The translations under genes were made by a program, and so were the position numbers. This document shows, in pieces, positions 24,737 to 34,969 of a stretch of 45,940 nucleotides of DNA; position 1 is the stretch's first letter, and every line of letters begins with the position of its first letter. The notes beneath the pieces were generated by a model that saw nothing but the letters and a program-made list of their open reading frames with translations, made no database searches and was not told the origin of the DNA. This DNA is from Actinomycetes bacterium (GTDB taxonomy: Bacteria; Actinomycetota; Acidimicrobiia; Acidimicrobiales; RAAP-2): positions 1 to 45,940 of the forward strand of contig JAJYNX010000109.1 of assembly GCA_021786095.1 (NCBI GenBank), read 5' to 3'.

Positions 24737-25849
24737 GTGGCCGAGGCACAGCCGACGATCTATGACGTGGCGCAGAGTGCCGGAGTGTCGATCGCGACCG
24801 TGAGTCGCGCGTTGAACGACCAGTCGTCGGTCCGTCCCGCGACGCGCGAGAAGGTCCTACGCGCGATGCGCGAACTGCAGTTCGTCCCCAGCTCGGTGGC
24901 CCGGGGACTCTCGAGCGGCAAGCACTGGGTCCTCGGGCTCGTCTTCGTTCACTCGCCGGTCACCAACAGCGTCGACGCGGTGGAGGAGGCCAGCCTGCTC
25001 TACACCGACATCGTGATTCGAGGTGCCGAGTCGCGCGCGGCGCATCACGGCTACTCCTTGCTCCTGAGCGGCGCCGGCAACGGACGCCCGGCGGGGATGG
25101 AGCCTCTGCTGGCGCTCAGTGGATCCGTGGACGGGCTGATCCTGATGGATCGCGTCCTGCGCGAGGAGAACGTGTCGGACCTCGCACGCCGCTTGCCGGT
25201 GGTATTGCTCGCGGGACGCGGGGAGTCGAACGGGGCGATCACGGTACGCACGGACAACGAGGGCGCGATACGGGCCCTGGTCGACCACCTCGTCGACGAG
25301 CACGGCGTTCGCTCCGCGGGCTTCGTCGCCGGGCTCGACGAGAGTCCCGACAGCGCGGCGCGGCTGCGGACCTTTCGCGACGCGAGTGACGCGCGGGGCG
25401 TCGCGGTGCGTGAGCGCAATGTGCTGCGCGGCGACTGGACGTCGGCCGGCGGGGAGCGGGCGATGCGCGCCCGCCTGTCGCGCGGCGGGTCCCTGCCCGA
25501 GGTCCTCGTCTGCGCCAATGACCAGATGGCCGTTGGGGTGATCCACGCCTTGCGCGCCAGCGGCTACGAGGTGCCGCGCGACGTGGCCGTGACCGGCTTC
25601 GACGACATCTCGTTGACGCGCTACTTCCGCCCGTCGTTGACGACGATCCGTCAGTCGGGAGCCCGGCTCGGCGAGGCGGCGGTGGACTCTCTGGTCGCCG
25701 CACTGGACGGGACGCCACCCGCGAGCACCACGGTGGTGCTCGAGACCGAGTTGGTCGTTCGCGAGAGCTGCGGGTGCGCCGTTCCCTCGACGTCGTCCGC
25801 TCTCGCCACTTCTGGTCTCGTCGGTGCGCGCGACGGGGACGGTGGCTAG
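24737..25849 (+). CDS. LacI family transcriptional regulator
   Basis: 370 residues. The HTH and hinge (about residues 5-57) read IYDVAQSAGVSIATVSRALN, continuing to VRPATREKVLRAMRELQFVP and the minor-groove helix SVARGLSSG. A periplasmic-binding-like sensor domain follows (about 62-345), with CANDQMAVGVIHALRASGY and TGFDDISLTRYF. These are the usual GalR/LacI landmarks. It probably represses its own operon until a sugar from a beta-glucoside or oligosaccharide binds. GTG 24737 has a GGCGAGGAG site. The dppB-like gene starts immediately after its TAG stop, so they are co-transcribed. Confidence 0.93.
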   Translation: MAEAQPTIYDVAQSAGVSIATVSRALNDQSSVRPATREKVLRAMRELQFVPSSVARGLSSGKHWVLGLVFVHSPVTNSVDAVEEASLLYTDIVIRGAESRAAHHGYSLLLSGAGNGRPAGMEPLLALSGSVDGLILMDRVLREENVSDLARRLPVVLLAGRGESNGAITVRTDNEGAIRALVDHLVDEHGVRSAGFVAGLDESPDSAARLRTFRDASDARGVAVRERNVLRGDWTSAGGERAMRARLSRGGSLPEVLVCANDQMAVGVIHALRASGYEVPRDVAVTGFDDISLTRYFRPSLTTIRQSGARLGEAAVDSLVAALDGTPPASTTVVLETELVVRESCGCAVPSTSSALATSGLVGARDGDGG

Positions 25850-26830
25850 ATGCGATTGATCCTGCACCGACTGGGGCTGTACGCGATCACCGCGTGGGTG
25901 GCGATTACCGTGAACTTCCTGCTGCCGCGTCTGATGCCGGGAAATCCGATCCAGACGATGATCGGCAAGCTCCAGTCCAACGTGACGCCCGCCGAGGTCC
26001 GCTCCATTCAGCTGTCCTTCGGCGGCAGTCTGCACAGTGGACTGGTCCACCAGTACGTCACCTACCTGGACCAGATGGTTCACGGCAATCTGGGCGTGTC
26101 GATCACGCTCTCGTCGCCGGTCAGCACCATCCTGCGCGGCGCCGTCCCCTGGACGGTGGGCCTCATAGGGATCTCGACGGTGCTGAGCTTCTTCATCGGC
26201 ACGATCGCCGGCGCGCTGCTGGGCTGGACGCGCGGTTCTCGGCTGGACGCGTTGATCCCCACGGCGACGTTCTTTCAGGCCGTCCCCTACTTCTTTCTGG
26301 GCACCGTGATGCTGATGATCTTCGGCAGCGAACTGCACTGGTTCCCTCAACTGGGCGCCTACAGTCTCAACGTCTCACCTTCGTGGACGTGGGCCTTCGT
26401 CGCGAGTGCCCTGCGCTACGGCGAGTTGCCCATGATCTCGATCGTCCTGAGCTCGATCGCGGGCTGGATCCTCGGGATGCGCAACATGATGATCACGATG
26501 GTGGCCGAGGACTTCGTGCTCATGTCGGTCGCGATGGGCCTCCCGCGCCGCAGGGTGATCTGGACCGCGGCCCGCAACGCCATTCTGCCGAGCATCGCCA
26601 ATCTGTCACTGGCGATCGGCCTCGTCGTCTCGGGCGCGTTGCTGGTCGAGCTCGTCTTCAACTACCCCGGTGTCGGCGACCTGCTGTTGAACGCCGTGGA
26701 GAACGAGGACTACCCGCTGATCCAGGGAATCTTCTTGGTCATCACCCTGGCCGTCCTCGCCGCCAACTTCATCGCGGACATGGTCTACTTCGCCCTGGAT
26801 CCGCGCACGAGGACCGAGGCCCAGTCGTGA
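25850..26830 (+). CDS. Dpp/Opp-type ABC transporter permease (DppB-like)
   Basis: 326 residues with the DppB/OppB plan: a first helix at the N-terminus (about 10-28), a large extracytoplasmic loop (PGNPIQTMIGKLQSNVTPAE) and five more helices. The EAA-like loop is MGLPRRRVIWTAARNAILPS, and ELVFNYPGVGDLL near the end is characteristic. It forms half of the importer channel. Although the family is named for peptides, such transporters also carry oligosaccharides. The LacI upstream and beta-glucosidase downstream favour sugars. The ATG follows the lacI stop directly. Confidence 0.9.
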   Translation: MRLILHRLGLYAITAWVAITVNFLLPRLMPGNPIQTMIGKLQSNVTPAEVRSIQLSFGGSLHSGLVHQYVTYLDQMVHGNLGVSITLSSPVSTILRGAVPWTVGLIGISTVLSFFIGTIAGALLGWTRGSRLDALIPTATFFQAVPYFFLGTVMLMIFGSELHWFPQLGAYSLNVSPSWTWAFVASALRYGELPMISIVLSSIAGWILGMRNMMITMVAEDFVLMSVAMGLPRRRVIWTAARNAILPSIANLSLAIGLVVSGALLVELVFNYPGVGDLLLNAVENEDYPLIQGIFLVITLAVLAANFIADMVYFALDPRTRTEAQS

Positions 26831-27795
26831 GGGCCCTCCGCCTGCCTCATTCGCCCAAGGTGCTCCTCGGACTCGGCATCACGGTCTTCTTCCTGCTCTT
26901 GACGATCGTCGGACCGTACCTCGCCCCCGACAGCCCCAACAACACCTCGTTCGCGCCGAACCTGACTCCCTCGTGGCACCACCTCTTCGGCACGACCAGT
27001 CTGGGCCAGGACATCTTCTCCCAGACTCTCGTCGGCGCGCGCGCCACCGTCGTCGTCGCCCTCGTGGCGGGCTTGGTCGCCGCGTTGCTCTCCACGGTTG
27101 TGGGAGTCGCCGCGGGCTACCTCGGTGGCGCCGCCGACGACGGCCTGTCGCTGCTGTCCAACGTCTTCCTCGCGATTCCGGGCCTGCCGCTGCTGATCGT
27201 CATCGACAGCTACCTGCCGGTCAACAGCCGGTCGAACGCCCTGGTCATCGGTCTCGTGATCTCGGTCACCGGCTGGGCCTGGGGAGCGCGCGTGCTGCGG
27301 GCCCAGACCATGTCGCTGCGCAACCGCGACTTCGTCGAGGCCGCGCGGATCATCGGTGAGAGGCGTTGGCGCATCATGTTCAGCGAGGTCGCGCCGAACC
27401 TGTTGCCGATTCTGGCGTCGTCGCTGCTGTTCACGGTGCTCTACTCCATCGGCGCGTACGTGACCCTCGCGTACATCGGGCTGACGAGCACGTCCGTGTG
27501 GAACTGGGGAACGATGCTCTTCTGGGCGCAGGCCAACAACGCGCCCCTGTCGGGGGAGTGGTACTGGTTCGTGCCGCCGGGCGTGTGCATCGCCCTGGTG
27601 GGCACCGGGCTGGCGCTGTTGAACTTCGGGATCGACGAGTTCATCAACCCTCGTCTGCGCGAGTCGGGCTTGACGGCCCGTCAGCGCCGTCAGCGGGGCC
27701 TTCCCCGGCGCGTTCGTCTCGGGCTGACGCCGGTGCTGCGCGACGCGCCCGTGAGGCGAGCTCGAGTGATGGATGCGTCGAAGGTGTCCTCATGA
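26827..27795 (+). CDS. Dpp/Opp-type ABC transporter permease (DppC-like)
   Basis: 322 residues from the GTG at 26827 (GTGA overlap with the previous gene). After a short basic N-terminus the first helix is LGLGITVFFLLLTIVGPYL, then HHLFGTTSLGQDIFSQ, the DppC hallmark, and an EAA loop AARIIGERRWRIMFSEVAPN. The C-terminal tail is basic. It pairs with the DppB-like permease. Its stop overlaps the ATPase ATG (ATGA, 27792-27795). Confidence 0.9.
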   Translation: MRALRLPHSPKVLLGLGITVFFLLLTIVGPYLAPDSPNNTSFAPNLTPSWHHLFGTTSLGQDIFSQTLVGARATVVVALVAGLVAALLSTVVGVAAGYLGGAADDGLSLLSNVFLAIPGLPLLIVIDSYLPVNSRSNALVIGLVISVTGWAWGARVLRAQTMSLRNRDFVEAARIIGERRWRIMFSEVAPNLLPILASSLLFTVLYSIGAYVTLAYIGLTSTSVWNWGTMLFWAQANNAPLSGEWYWFVPPGVCIALVGTGLALLNFGIDEFINPRLRESGLTARQRRQRGLPRRVRLGLTPVLRDAPVRRARVMDASKVSS

Positions 27796-28934
27796 GCACG
27801 GATGCGGTGGAGCAGGTCGTGGCGGACGAGGCGACCAGCCCCGAGTCGATCGCGACGGCGGCCCCGACCCCCGTGCTGCAGCTGCAGGACTTCTGCGTCG
27901 ACTACGGGGTGGGCGCGAGAGCGGTTCGCGCGGTGGACCGAGTGAACCTTCGAGTCGATCGCTCGAAGGTCCTCGGCGTCGCCGGCGAGAGCGGATCGGG
28001 CAAGTCGACACTGGTCTACGGGTTCACGCGGCTCCTCCGCGCGCCTGCGGTGATCAGTGGCGGGTCGGCGCTGTTCACGGCCGGTCCGTCCCGCGAGGAC
28101 AGCGGGGAGGAGCTCATCGACCTCGTGGGCGCGGACGAGGCGACGTTGCGGCGCCTGCGATGGACGCAGATCTCCGTGGTACTCCAGAGCGCTCTGAACG
28201 CCCTCAATCCCGTGGTCCGCGTGGGCACCCTGTTCGACGCGGTCTACCGCGCGCACCGGTCCGACATGTCCAGGGCTGAGCGTCGTGCGCGGTCCGTCGA
28301 GCTGCTCTCCCTGGTTGGCCTGAATGAGGACCGCCTGCAGCGCTTCCCGCACGAACTCTCCGGTGGCCAGCGTCAGCGCATCATGATCGCCCTCGCGCTG
28401 GCCCTCGACCCCTCGCTGGTGATCATGGACGAGCCGACAACGGCGCTGGACGTGGTCACTCAGCGCGAGATTCTGAACAAGCTCGCCGAGTTGCGCGCCC
28501 GCTTCGGCTTCGCCATGATCTTCATCACCCACGACCTCTCGCTGCTCGTCGAGCTGGCCGACGAGATCGTGGTCATGTACGCCGGCCGACTCGTGGAGCG
28601 CGCGAGGGCCCGTGACCTGTACGAGTCGCCGCGCCATCCCTACACGCTCGGACTGCTCAACTCCTTCCCGCCGATGCACGGCGCGCGACACGAGCTGACG
28701 GGGATACCGGGTTCGCCCCCGGACCTCTCGCAGCTGCCGAGTGGCTGCGCCTTCCAGCCGCGGTGCCCCTACGCGATGGATCGTTGCGCTCGCGAGCAGC
28801 CGCCGCTGGCGCCGCTCGACGAGGCGGGCCGCTACGTGGCGTGCTGGCTGCACGTCGCGGGCGAGCACGCGACGGTCCCCGTCGAGTTGCGTCGAGCGGC
28901 GCCGTCGAGCCGGGATGGGGGCAGTGGCGCATGA
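27792..28934 (+). CDS. Dpp/Opp-type ABC ATPase (DppD-like)
   Basis: 380 residues with an Ala/Thr/Glu-rich lead of about 25. Walker [10 protein letters not shown] (65-73), signature LSGGQRQRIMIALALA, Walker B LVIMDEPTTALD, and switch His in FITHDLSLL. The C-terminal oligo_HPY region has CAFQPRCPYAMDRC, the cysteine motif of Dpp/Opp ATPases that can hold an iron-sulfur cluster. Drives import with the DppF-like ATPase. Confidence 0.92.
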   Translation: MSTDAVEQVVADEATSPESIATAAPTPVLQLQDFCVDYGVGARAVRAVDRVNLRVDRSKVLGVAGESGSGKSTLVYGFTRLLRAPAVISGGSALFTAGPSREDSGEELIDLVGADEATLRRLRWTQISVVLQSALNALNPVVRVGTLFDAVYRAHRSDMSRAERRARSVELLSLVGLNEDRLQRFPHELSGGQRQRIMIALALALDPSLVIMDEPTTALDVVTQREILNKLAELRARFGFAMIFITHDLSLLVELADEIVVMYAGRLVERARARDLYESPRHPYTLGLLNSFPPMHGARHELTGIPGSPPDLSQLPSGCAFQPRCPYAMDRCAREQPPLAPLDEAGRYVACWLHVAGEHATVPVELRRAAPSSRDGGSGA

Positions 28935-29977
28935 GTGACGCGGACGTCCCGGTGAGCGTGCTCCAATCGCGTCACCTCACCCGACACTTTCGGGTGCGCG
29001 TGGCCGGACAGGGATGGCGGCGCAGGGTCGTGCACGCGGTGGACGACGTCAGCCTCGACCTCCGCGCGGGTGAGGTCACCGCGGTGGTGGGCGAGAGCGG
29101 TTCGGGGAAGTCGGTGTTAGCGCGGGTGCTGGCGCGCATCATCGCTCCCACCTCGGGCGAGCTGTACCTTCACGGTGAGCCCGTCGCGGCGACGTCGCGA
29201 CGCACGTTGGCCTACGCGTCCGACGTCCAGCTGGTTCTCCAGGACCCGTTCGGATCGATGAACCCCGTCCACCAGATCCGCCACAACCTCGAGCGTCCCC
29301 TGATGATCCACGGCGCAGCACGCCAGGAGGTACGCGCCCTGTCGGAGGCCGCCCTGCGCCGGGTGTCACTGGAGCCACCGGAGCGGTTCCTGGATCGCTA
29401 TCCCCACGAGCTCTCGGGAGGGCAGCTCCAGCGCGTCTCCATCGCGCGGGCCCTGTGCGTACGACCCAAGGTCCTCCTGGCGGACGAGCCGATCTCGATG
29501 CTCGACGTCTCGGTGCGACTCGGAGTGCTGAACCTGCTGCGCGGTCTGTGTGACGACGAGCATCTGGCGATTCTCTACATCACGCACGACATCGCGTCGG
29601 CCCGCTACTTGGCCGAGGAGATCATCGTCATGTACGCCGGGCAGGTGGTCGAGCAGTCGCGCGGCACGGCGCTGGTGGATGACCCGACCCACCCCTACAC
29701 CCAGCTGCTCATCGCGTCGGTGCCCGACCCCGTCAATCCGGTCGCGGCGGCGCCGGACACCGGGGAGCAGAATCTGTCGACGATTGCCACGCAGGGCTGC
29801 CGGTTCCACCCGCGCTGCCCACGCGCGATGGACATCTGCCGGGCCCAGGAGCCGCCGGCGTACCTCGTGGGCGAGGCCCACACCTCGAAGTGCTGGCTCT
29901 ACCGCGACCATCCCGGGGCCCCGGTCGAGCTGGCGATACCGAGGCGGCGAGGGGAGGGGGTCACCACGATGACATGA
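28931..29977 (+). CDS. Dpp/Opp-type ABC ATPase (DppF-like)
   Basis: 348 residues. Walker A GESGSGKS (54-61), signature [15 protein letters not shown], Walker [15 protein letters not shown], switch His in YITHDIASA, and the C-terminal cysteine motif [14 protein letters not shown]. It is the second ATPase of the heterodimer. Starts in an ATGA overlap with the DppD-like gene. The 155 bases after its stop hold palindromes and a long inverted repeat before the binding protein gene. Confidence 0.92.
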   Translation: MSDADVPVSVLQSRHLTRHFRVRVAGQGWRRRVVHAVDDVSLDLRAGEVTAVVGESGSGKSVLARVLARIIAPTSGELYLHGEPVAATSRRTLAYASDVQLVLQDPFGSMNPVHQIRHNLERPLMIHGAARQEVRALSEAALRRVSLEPPERFLDRYPHELSGGQLQRVSIARALCVRPKVLLADEPISMLDVSVRLGVLNLLRGLCDDEHLAILYITHDIASARYLAEEIIVMYAGQVVEQSRGTALVDDPTHPYTQLLIASVPDPVNPVAAAPDTGEQNLSTIATQGCRFHPRCPRAMDICRAQEPPAYLVGEAHTSKCWLYRDHPGAPVELAIPRRRGEGVTTMT

Positions 29978-30013
29978 GTACCTCGTAGCACGTTGCCGCG
30001 GCGTTGAGACGGG

Positions 30014-30028
30014 TCGTGGTGACCACGA
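30014..30028 (+). promoter_or_regulatory. 15-bp palindrome upstream of the binding protein gene
   Basis: TCGTGGTGACCACGA: perfect 7-base arms around one G. The core GGTGACCAC recurs in a palindrome before the GH1 gene (31974-31992), so both may bind the same regulator, distinct from the lacI-type sites. Confidence 0.4.
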
Positions 30029-30036
30029 TCGCGAAG

Positions 30037-30110
30037 GTCTAACCGGCCTCGCGTCGTTCATATGAATCCTCGCACGGATCATCAGAAACATCGGCGAAGG
30101 CCGGCTAGAC
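30037..30110 (+). repeat. Long inverted repeat between dppF-like and binding protein genes
   Basis: Arms at 30037-30052 and 30094-30110 pair over about 16 bases (GTCTA, CCGGCC and TCGC against GCGA, GGCCGG, TAGAC) with one mismatch and one bulge, enclosing a 41-base loop that holds the perfect palindrome TTCATATGAA (30057-30066). It ends 12 bases before the AAAGGAAAG ribosome site at 30122-30130. It could end or slow transcription after dppF, protect the binding protein mRNA from decay, or control its translation. Confidence 0.45.
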
Positions 30111-30132
30111 ACTACAAATATAAAGGAAAGAA

Positions 30133-31800
30133 ATGTTCAAGAAAGCAGGAGTCCTCATCACCGCGGTGGCGTGTGTGAGCCTCGGTCTCGTGACGAGCGT
30201 GGGGCTGAGTGCCGCGTCCGCCGCGAGTCCGCCCCTCGTACTGGAGGGCAACACGGGCGTCACGTTCACCAACAACTTCAACCCGTACGACTCGAACTCG
30301 TTCTGCCATGAGATGAGCGTGTGTTCGCTCGTCTACGAACCCTTGTTTCAGTTCGACACCATCAAGGCGGGCGTGGTCCATCCGTGGCTGGCCACGGCCT
30401 ACCAGTGGTCGAATGGTGGCAAGACGCTCACCTTCACGATCCGCTCGGGCGTGAAGTGGAGCAACGGAGCGGCCTTTACCCCCGCGGACGTCGCCGCGAC
30501 GTTCAACGGCGTCAATGACAACGCCGCCGCCAACGTGAACGGTCTGCCACCGCTCGCGAGCCCCGCGACGGTGAACGGCAACCAGGTCGTGTTGACCTAC
30601 AAGACGCCGGAGTACTCGAACATCGTGGCGATTGCGGGCGACCAGTTGATGGTCCCCTCCAGTTTCTGGACGACGTTCAGTCCGGTGGCCACCGCGTCGG
30701 TGTCGAACACGCAGGCGATTGGCACTGGTCCCTACGTACCGACGAGCTACTCGTCGTCGGTGGTCGACTACTCGGTGAACGCGACGTACTGGGGTGGCAC
30801 GCCGGCCGCGAGCGAAGTGCAGGTGCTGAGTGTCAACACCAACGCCAACGCCGCGACCGACTTGGCCGACGGGACGCTGACCTGGGCGGGTAACGACATC
30901 GCCAACGTGAACAGCATCTTCGTCAACAAGGACAAGGCGACCAATCACACGTTCTTCGCTCCGGGCAACACGGTCACGCTGGAGCTCAACGTCACCAAGG
31001 CACCCCTGAACAACCCGAAGGTTCGCGAGGCGATCAGCGTCGGGATCAACCGTCGGGTGCTGGGCATCAAGGGCGAGAGTGGCTACGAGAAGCCCGCGAC
31101 GTCGTTGAGCGGCCTGATCCTGCCCAACCAGGCGGCGTACTTGGGCGCGCAGTTCAGGAACGACGTGAGGCCCACCAACGATCCGGCGATGGTGAGGAAG
31201 ATCCTGACGTCCGCCGGTTACAAGAAGAACCGTCAGGGCTTCTACGCCAAGAACGGCAAGGAGATCAAGTTCACCATCGAGGACCCGATCGCGTACTCGG
31301 ACTACTACGCGGACGCGCAGTTGATGTCGTCGGAGTTGAGGTCCGAGGGCATCGACGCCACGGTCTACGGCGTGCAGGCGTCACAGTGGTACACCGACTC
31401 GGCGGACGGGAATTTCACGTCCATCGAGCACTGGGGCAACGGCGGCACCGACCCGTACACGCAGTTCAGCAACTGGCTGGACTACACCACCTCGGCGCCG
31501 ATTGGCAAGTCGGCGGTGGGTGACTACGGTCGGTACCACAACGCCGCGGTGCAGAGGGACCTGAGCAAGCTCGCCGCAACCAACCCGAGTGACACGGCGG
31601 CCGTGAAGGCGGCGTCGTTGCCGCTGGAGAAGGTCGTGGCAACCACGTTGCCGGTGATCCCGTTGCTCTACGGTGCCACGTGGTGCGAGTACTCGACCGC
31701 GACCTACACGGGCTTCCCCACGCCGTCGAACCCGTACATGGACCCGGCGCCCGGCGACCCCCAGATGCCCTACATCTTGATGCAGCTCAAGAGGGCGTAG
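30133..31800 (+). CDS. Dpp/Opp-type ABC substrate-binding protein (SBP family 5)
   Basis: 555 residues. Signal peptide at about 1-32 (ITAVACVSLGLVTSVGLSAA); the Cys in it lacks a normal lipobox, so secretion by Sec with signal cleavage near ASA is more likely than a lipoprotein. Mature features of SBP family 5: LVYEPLFQFD, YQWSNGGKTLTFTIRSGVKW, FTPADVAATFN, AIGTGPYVPTSY and NPKVREAISVGINRR. It captures the substrate outside and delivers it to the Dpp-type permeases. ATG 30133 follows AAAGGAAAGAA. Lower GC at third positions (Asn, Lys and Thr codons) than its neighbours reflects its composition, as often seen in exported proteins. Substrate probably an oligosaccharide, given GH1 next door. Confidence 0.92.
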   Translation: MFKKAGVLITAVACVSLGLVTSVGLSAASAASPPLVLEGNTGVTFTNNFNPYDSNSFCHEMSVCSLVYEPLFQFDTIKAGVVHPWLATAYQWSNGGKTLTFTIRSGVKWSNGAAFTPADVAATFNGVNDNAAANVNGLPPLASPATVNGNQVVLTYKTPEYSNIVAIAGDQLMVPSSFWTTFSPVATASVSNTQAIGTGPYVPTSYSSSVVDYSVNATYWGGTPAASEVQVLSVNTNANAATDLADGTLTWAGNDIANVNSIFVNKDKATNHTFFAPGNTVTLELNVTKAPLNNPKVREAISVGINRRVLGIKGESGYEKPATSLSGLILPNQAAYLGAQFRNDVRPTNDPAMVRKILTSAGYKKNRQGFYAKNGKEIKFTIEDPIAYSDYYADAQLMSSELRSEGIDATVYGVQASQWYTDSADGNFTSIEHWGNGGTDPYTQFSNWLDYTTSAPIGKSAVGDYGRYHNAAVQRDLSKLAATNPSDTAAVKAASLPLEKVVATTLPVIPLLYGATWCEYSTATYTGFPTPSNPYMDPAPGDPQMPYILMQLKRA

Positions 31801-31804
31801 TGAT

Positions 31805-31858
31805 CTCCGCTACGCGCTCGCGGGTCTTCCCAACCCTTCGCGCTCGCGCGTAGCGGAG
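31805..31858 (+). terminator. 13-bp perfect hairpin after the binding protein gene
   Basis: CTCCGCTACGCGC at 31805-31817 pairs perfectly with GCGCGTAGCGGAG at 31846-31858; the 28-base loop contains GGGTCTTCCCAACCC, itself able to fold. It begins 5 bases after the stop codon. No T-tract follows, so it may act as a terminator or as an mRNA end protector. Confidence 0.6.
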
Positions 31859-31870
31859 AGTTCCAGCGTA

Positions 31871-31909
31871 CGCGTCGCCCCCCGGGACGGTGTCCGGGGG
31901 GGCGACGCG
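31871..31909 (+). terminator. Second GC hairpin before the GH1 gene
   Basis: Arms CGCGTCGCCCCCCGG and CCGGGGGGGCGACGCG form about 15 bp with one bulged G around an 8-base loop. Very stable. Two consecutive strong hairpins suggest that most transcription from the dpp operon ends here and that GH1 has its own control. Confidence 0.55.
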
Positions 31910-31973
31910 CTGGGACCGACCGGCCCACCGCGTCACCCCAATCGAATCATTCCCACCGCGACACCCCCCAATC

Positions 31974-31992
31974 TGGTCACCGCGGGTGACCA
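31974..31992 (+). promoter_or_regulatory. 19-bp palindrome upstream of the beta-glucosidase
   Basis: TGGTCACCGCGGGTGACCA: perfect 8-base arms around GCG, ending 20 bases before the GTG at 32012. Shares GGTGACCAC with the palindrome at 30014-30028. Position suggests an operator or activator site. Confidence 0.5.
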
Positions 31993-32011
31993 CCAACGAG
32001 AGAGACATCAC

Positions 32012-33466
<1,455 letters not shown>

Positions 33467-33549
33467 GGCGCGTCCGCGGCGCGCGCCCGCGACCGTCGCC
33501 CAACTGACGACGGGCGGGCGTCGTCGTACGCGAGACGCGGTCCGAAGTT

Positions 33550-33578
33550 TGGACACGGGTCCGGTGGTTGGTTACTAT
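33550..33578 (+). promoter_or_regulatory. Promoter of the glutamine-synthetase-like operon
   Basis: TGGACA at 33550-33555 (5 of 6), 17-base spacer, TACTAT at 33573-33578 (4 of 6). The start codon at 33602 lies about 17 bases beyond the expected start point, with a GAGAGGAGAGAG ribosome site between. Confidence 0.6.
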
Positions 33579-33601
33579 CGCGTCACGTCGAGAGGAGAGA
33601 G

Positions 33602-34969
33602 ATGACGTCGTCGGCTCCTGGTCGGCTCACGTCCGAGCAGTTGGGCGATCTCGTGGCGCGCGGCGACGTCGACACCGTGATCCTGGCGATGACCGACGTG
33701 CAGGGCCGGTTGCAGGGCAAGCGCCTCGACGCGACCTACTTCGTCAACGACGTCGTCGGGGGGGTCGCCGAGGGGTGCGCGTACCTGCTGGCCAGCGACG
33801 TCGACATGCGCACGATCGACGGCTTCGCCCTCACCTCGTGGGAGCGCGGCTACGGTGATCTGGCCCTGCGCCCCGACCTCTCGACGATTCGTCGCGTGCC
33901 CTGGCACGAGCGCACCGCCATCGTCTTCGCCGACGTCGAGACGGTGGACGGGCGGGCGGTGGCGGTGTCGCCCCGTCAGATCCTGGCCGAGCAGGCGTCG
34001 CGGCTCGCGGCTCGTGGCTGGACGGGCCTGACCGGCACGGAACTCGAGTTCCTCGTCTTTCGCGACAGCTACGAGGACGCCTGGCGACGGGGCTACCGCG
34101 AGCTCACGCCGGCCAACCAGTACAACGTCGACTACTCCATCCAGGGCACCTCGCGGGTGGAGCCTCTGCTCGGCCGCGTGCGCCGTGCGATGCGCGGCGC
34201 CGGCATGGAGGTGGAGTCGCTCAAGGGTGAGTGCAACTACGGCCAGCACGAGATCGCCTTCACGTACGCCGCGCTGGTGGACAAGTGCGACGAGCACGGC
34301 CTGTTCAAGCTGGGCGTGAAGGAGATCGCCGCCCAGGAGGGCGTCGCGGTGACCTTCATGGCCAAGTTCGACGAGCGCGAGGGCAACTCCTGCCACGTGC
34401 ACCTCTCGCTGCGTGACGCCGCGGGCCATCCCGTCTTCGCCGGGGAGGGCCGACACGGCTTCTCCCGGGTCTTCGAGCAGTTCCTCGCCGGGCTGGTGGC
34501 CCACACCGGCGAGCTGACGCTGTTCCTCGCACCGAACGTGAACAGCTACAAGCGCTACGTGGCCGGATCCTTCGCCCCCACGGCGCTCGCCTGGGGGCTG
34601 GACAATCGCACGTGCGCCTTTCGCGTGGTGGGCCACGGCTCGTCGCTGCGCGTGGAGTGTCGCATCCCCGGCGGCGACGTGAACCCCTACCTCGCGGTGG
34701 CGGCGCTGGTCGCCGCGGGTTTGGCGGGGATCGACGCGTCGCTGGACCTGCCGGCGCCGGAGACCGGCAACGCCTACGAGTCCGCGGCGCCCCGGGTGCC
34801 CGCCACCCTGCGCGACGCGATCGACCTCTTCGAGGGCTCGCTCGTCGCCCACGAGGCCTTCGGTGACGAGGTGGTGGCCCACTACGCGCACGCGGCGCGC
34901 GTGGAGGTGGCGACCTTCGACGCCGCGATCACCGACTGGGAGCGCTACCGGGGGTTCGAGAGACTATGA
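33602..34969 (+). CDS. Glutamine synthetase family ligase (gamma-glutamylamine synthetase-like)
   Basis: 455 residues with the beta-Grasp N-terminal and catalytic C-terminal domains of the glutamine synthetase family. Motifs include MTDVQGRLQGKRLD near the start, GTELEFLVF (metal and ATP Glu), ESLKGECNYGQHEI, NSCHVHLSL (ammonia/ATP His), FLAPNVNSYKRYVAGSFAP and RVECRIPGGDVNPYLA. It lacks the adenylylated Tyr region and hexahistidine-site pattern of housekeeping GS. PuuA-type enzymes (GlnA3/GlnA4 in Streptomyces) join glutamate to putrescine, polyamines or ethanolamine. The next two genes, an aldehyde dehydrogenase and an SDR, fit that pathway. It overlaps the ALDH gene by 4 bases (ATGA). Confidence 0.88.
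   Translation: MTSSAPGRLTSEQLGDLVARGDVDTVILAMTDVQGRLQGKRLDATYFVNDVVGGVAEGCAYLLASDVDMRTIDGFALTSWERGYGDLALRPDLSTIRRVPWHERTAIVFADVETVDGRAVAVSPRQILAEQASRLAARGWTGLTGTELEFLVFRDSYEDAWRRGYRELTPANQYNVDYSIQGTSRVEPLLGRVRRAMRGAGMEVESLKGECNYGQHEIAFTYAALVDKCDEHGLFKLGVKEIAAQEGVAVTFMAKFDEREGNSCHVHLSLRDAAGHPVFAGEGRHGFSRVFEQFLAGLVAHTGELTLFLAPNVNSYKRYVAGSFAPTALAWGLDNRTCAFRVVGHGSSLRVECRIPGGDVNPYLAVAALVAAGLAGIDASLDLPAPETGNAYESAAPRVPATLRDAIDLFEGSLVAHEAFGDEVVAHYAHAARVEVATFDAAITDWERYRGFERL

Noticed and set aside
30160-30180. Lipobox in the Dpp-type binding protein (Cys in AVAC)
   Set aside because: There is no Leu at -3, and the hydrophobic stretch continues past the Cys to an ordinary signal peptidase I site.
33467-33549. 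Possible small RNA or terminator after GH1
   Set aside because: The stretch is GC-rich (GCGTCCGCGGCGCGCGCCC) with several weak self-pairings, but no single clear stem stands out.
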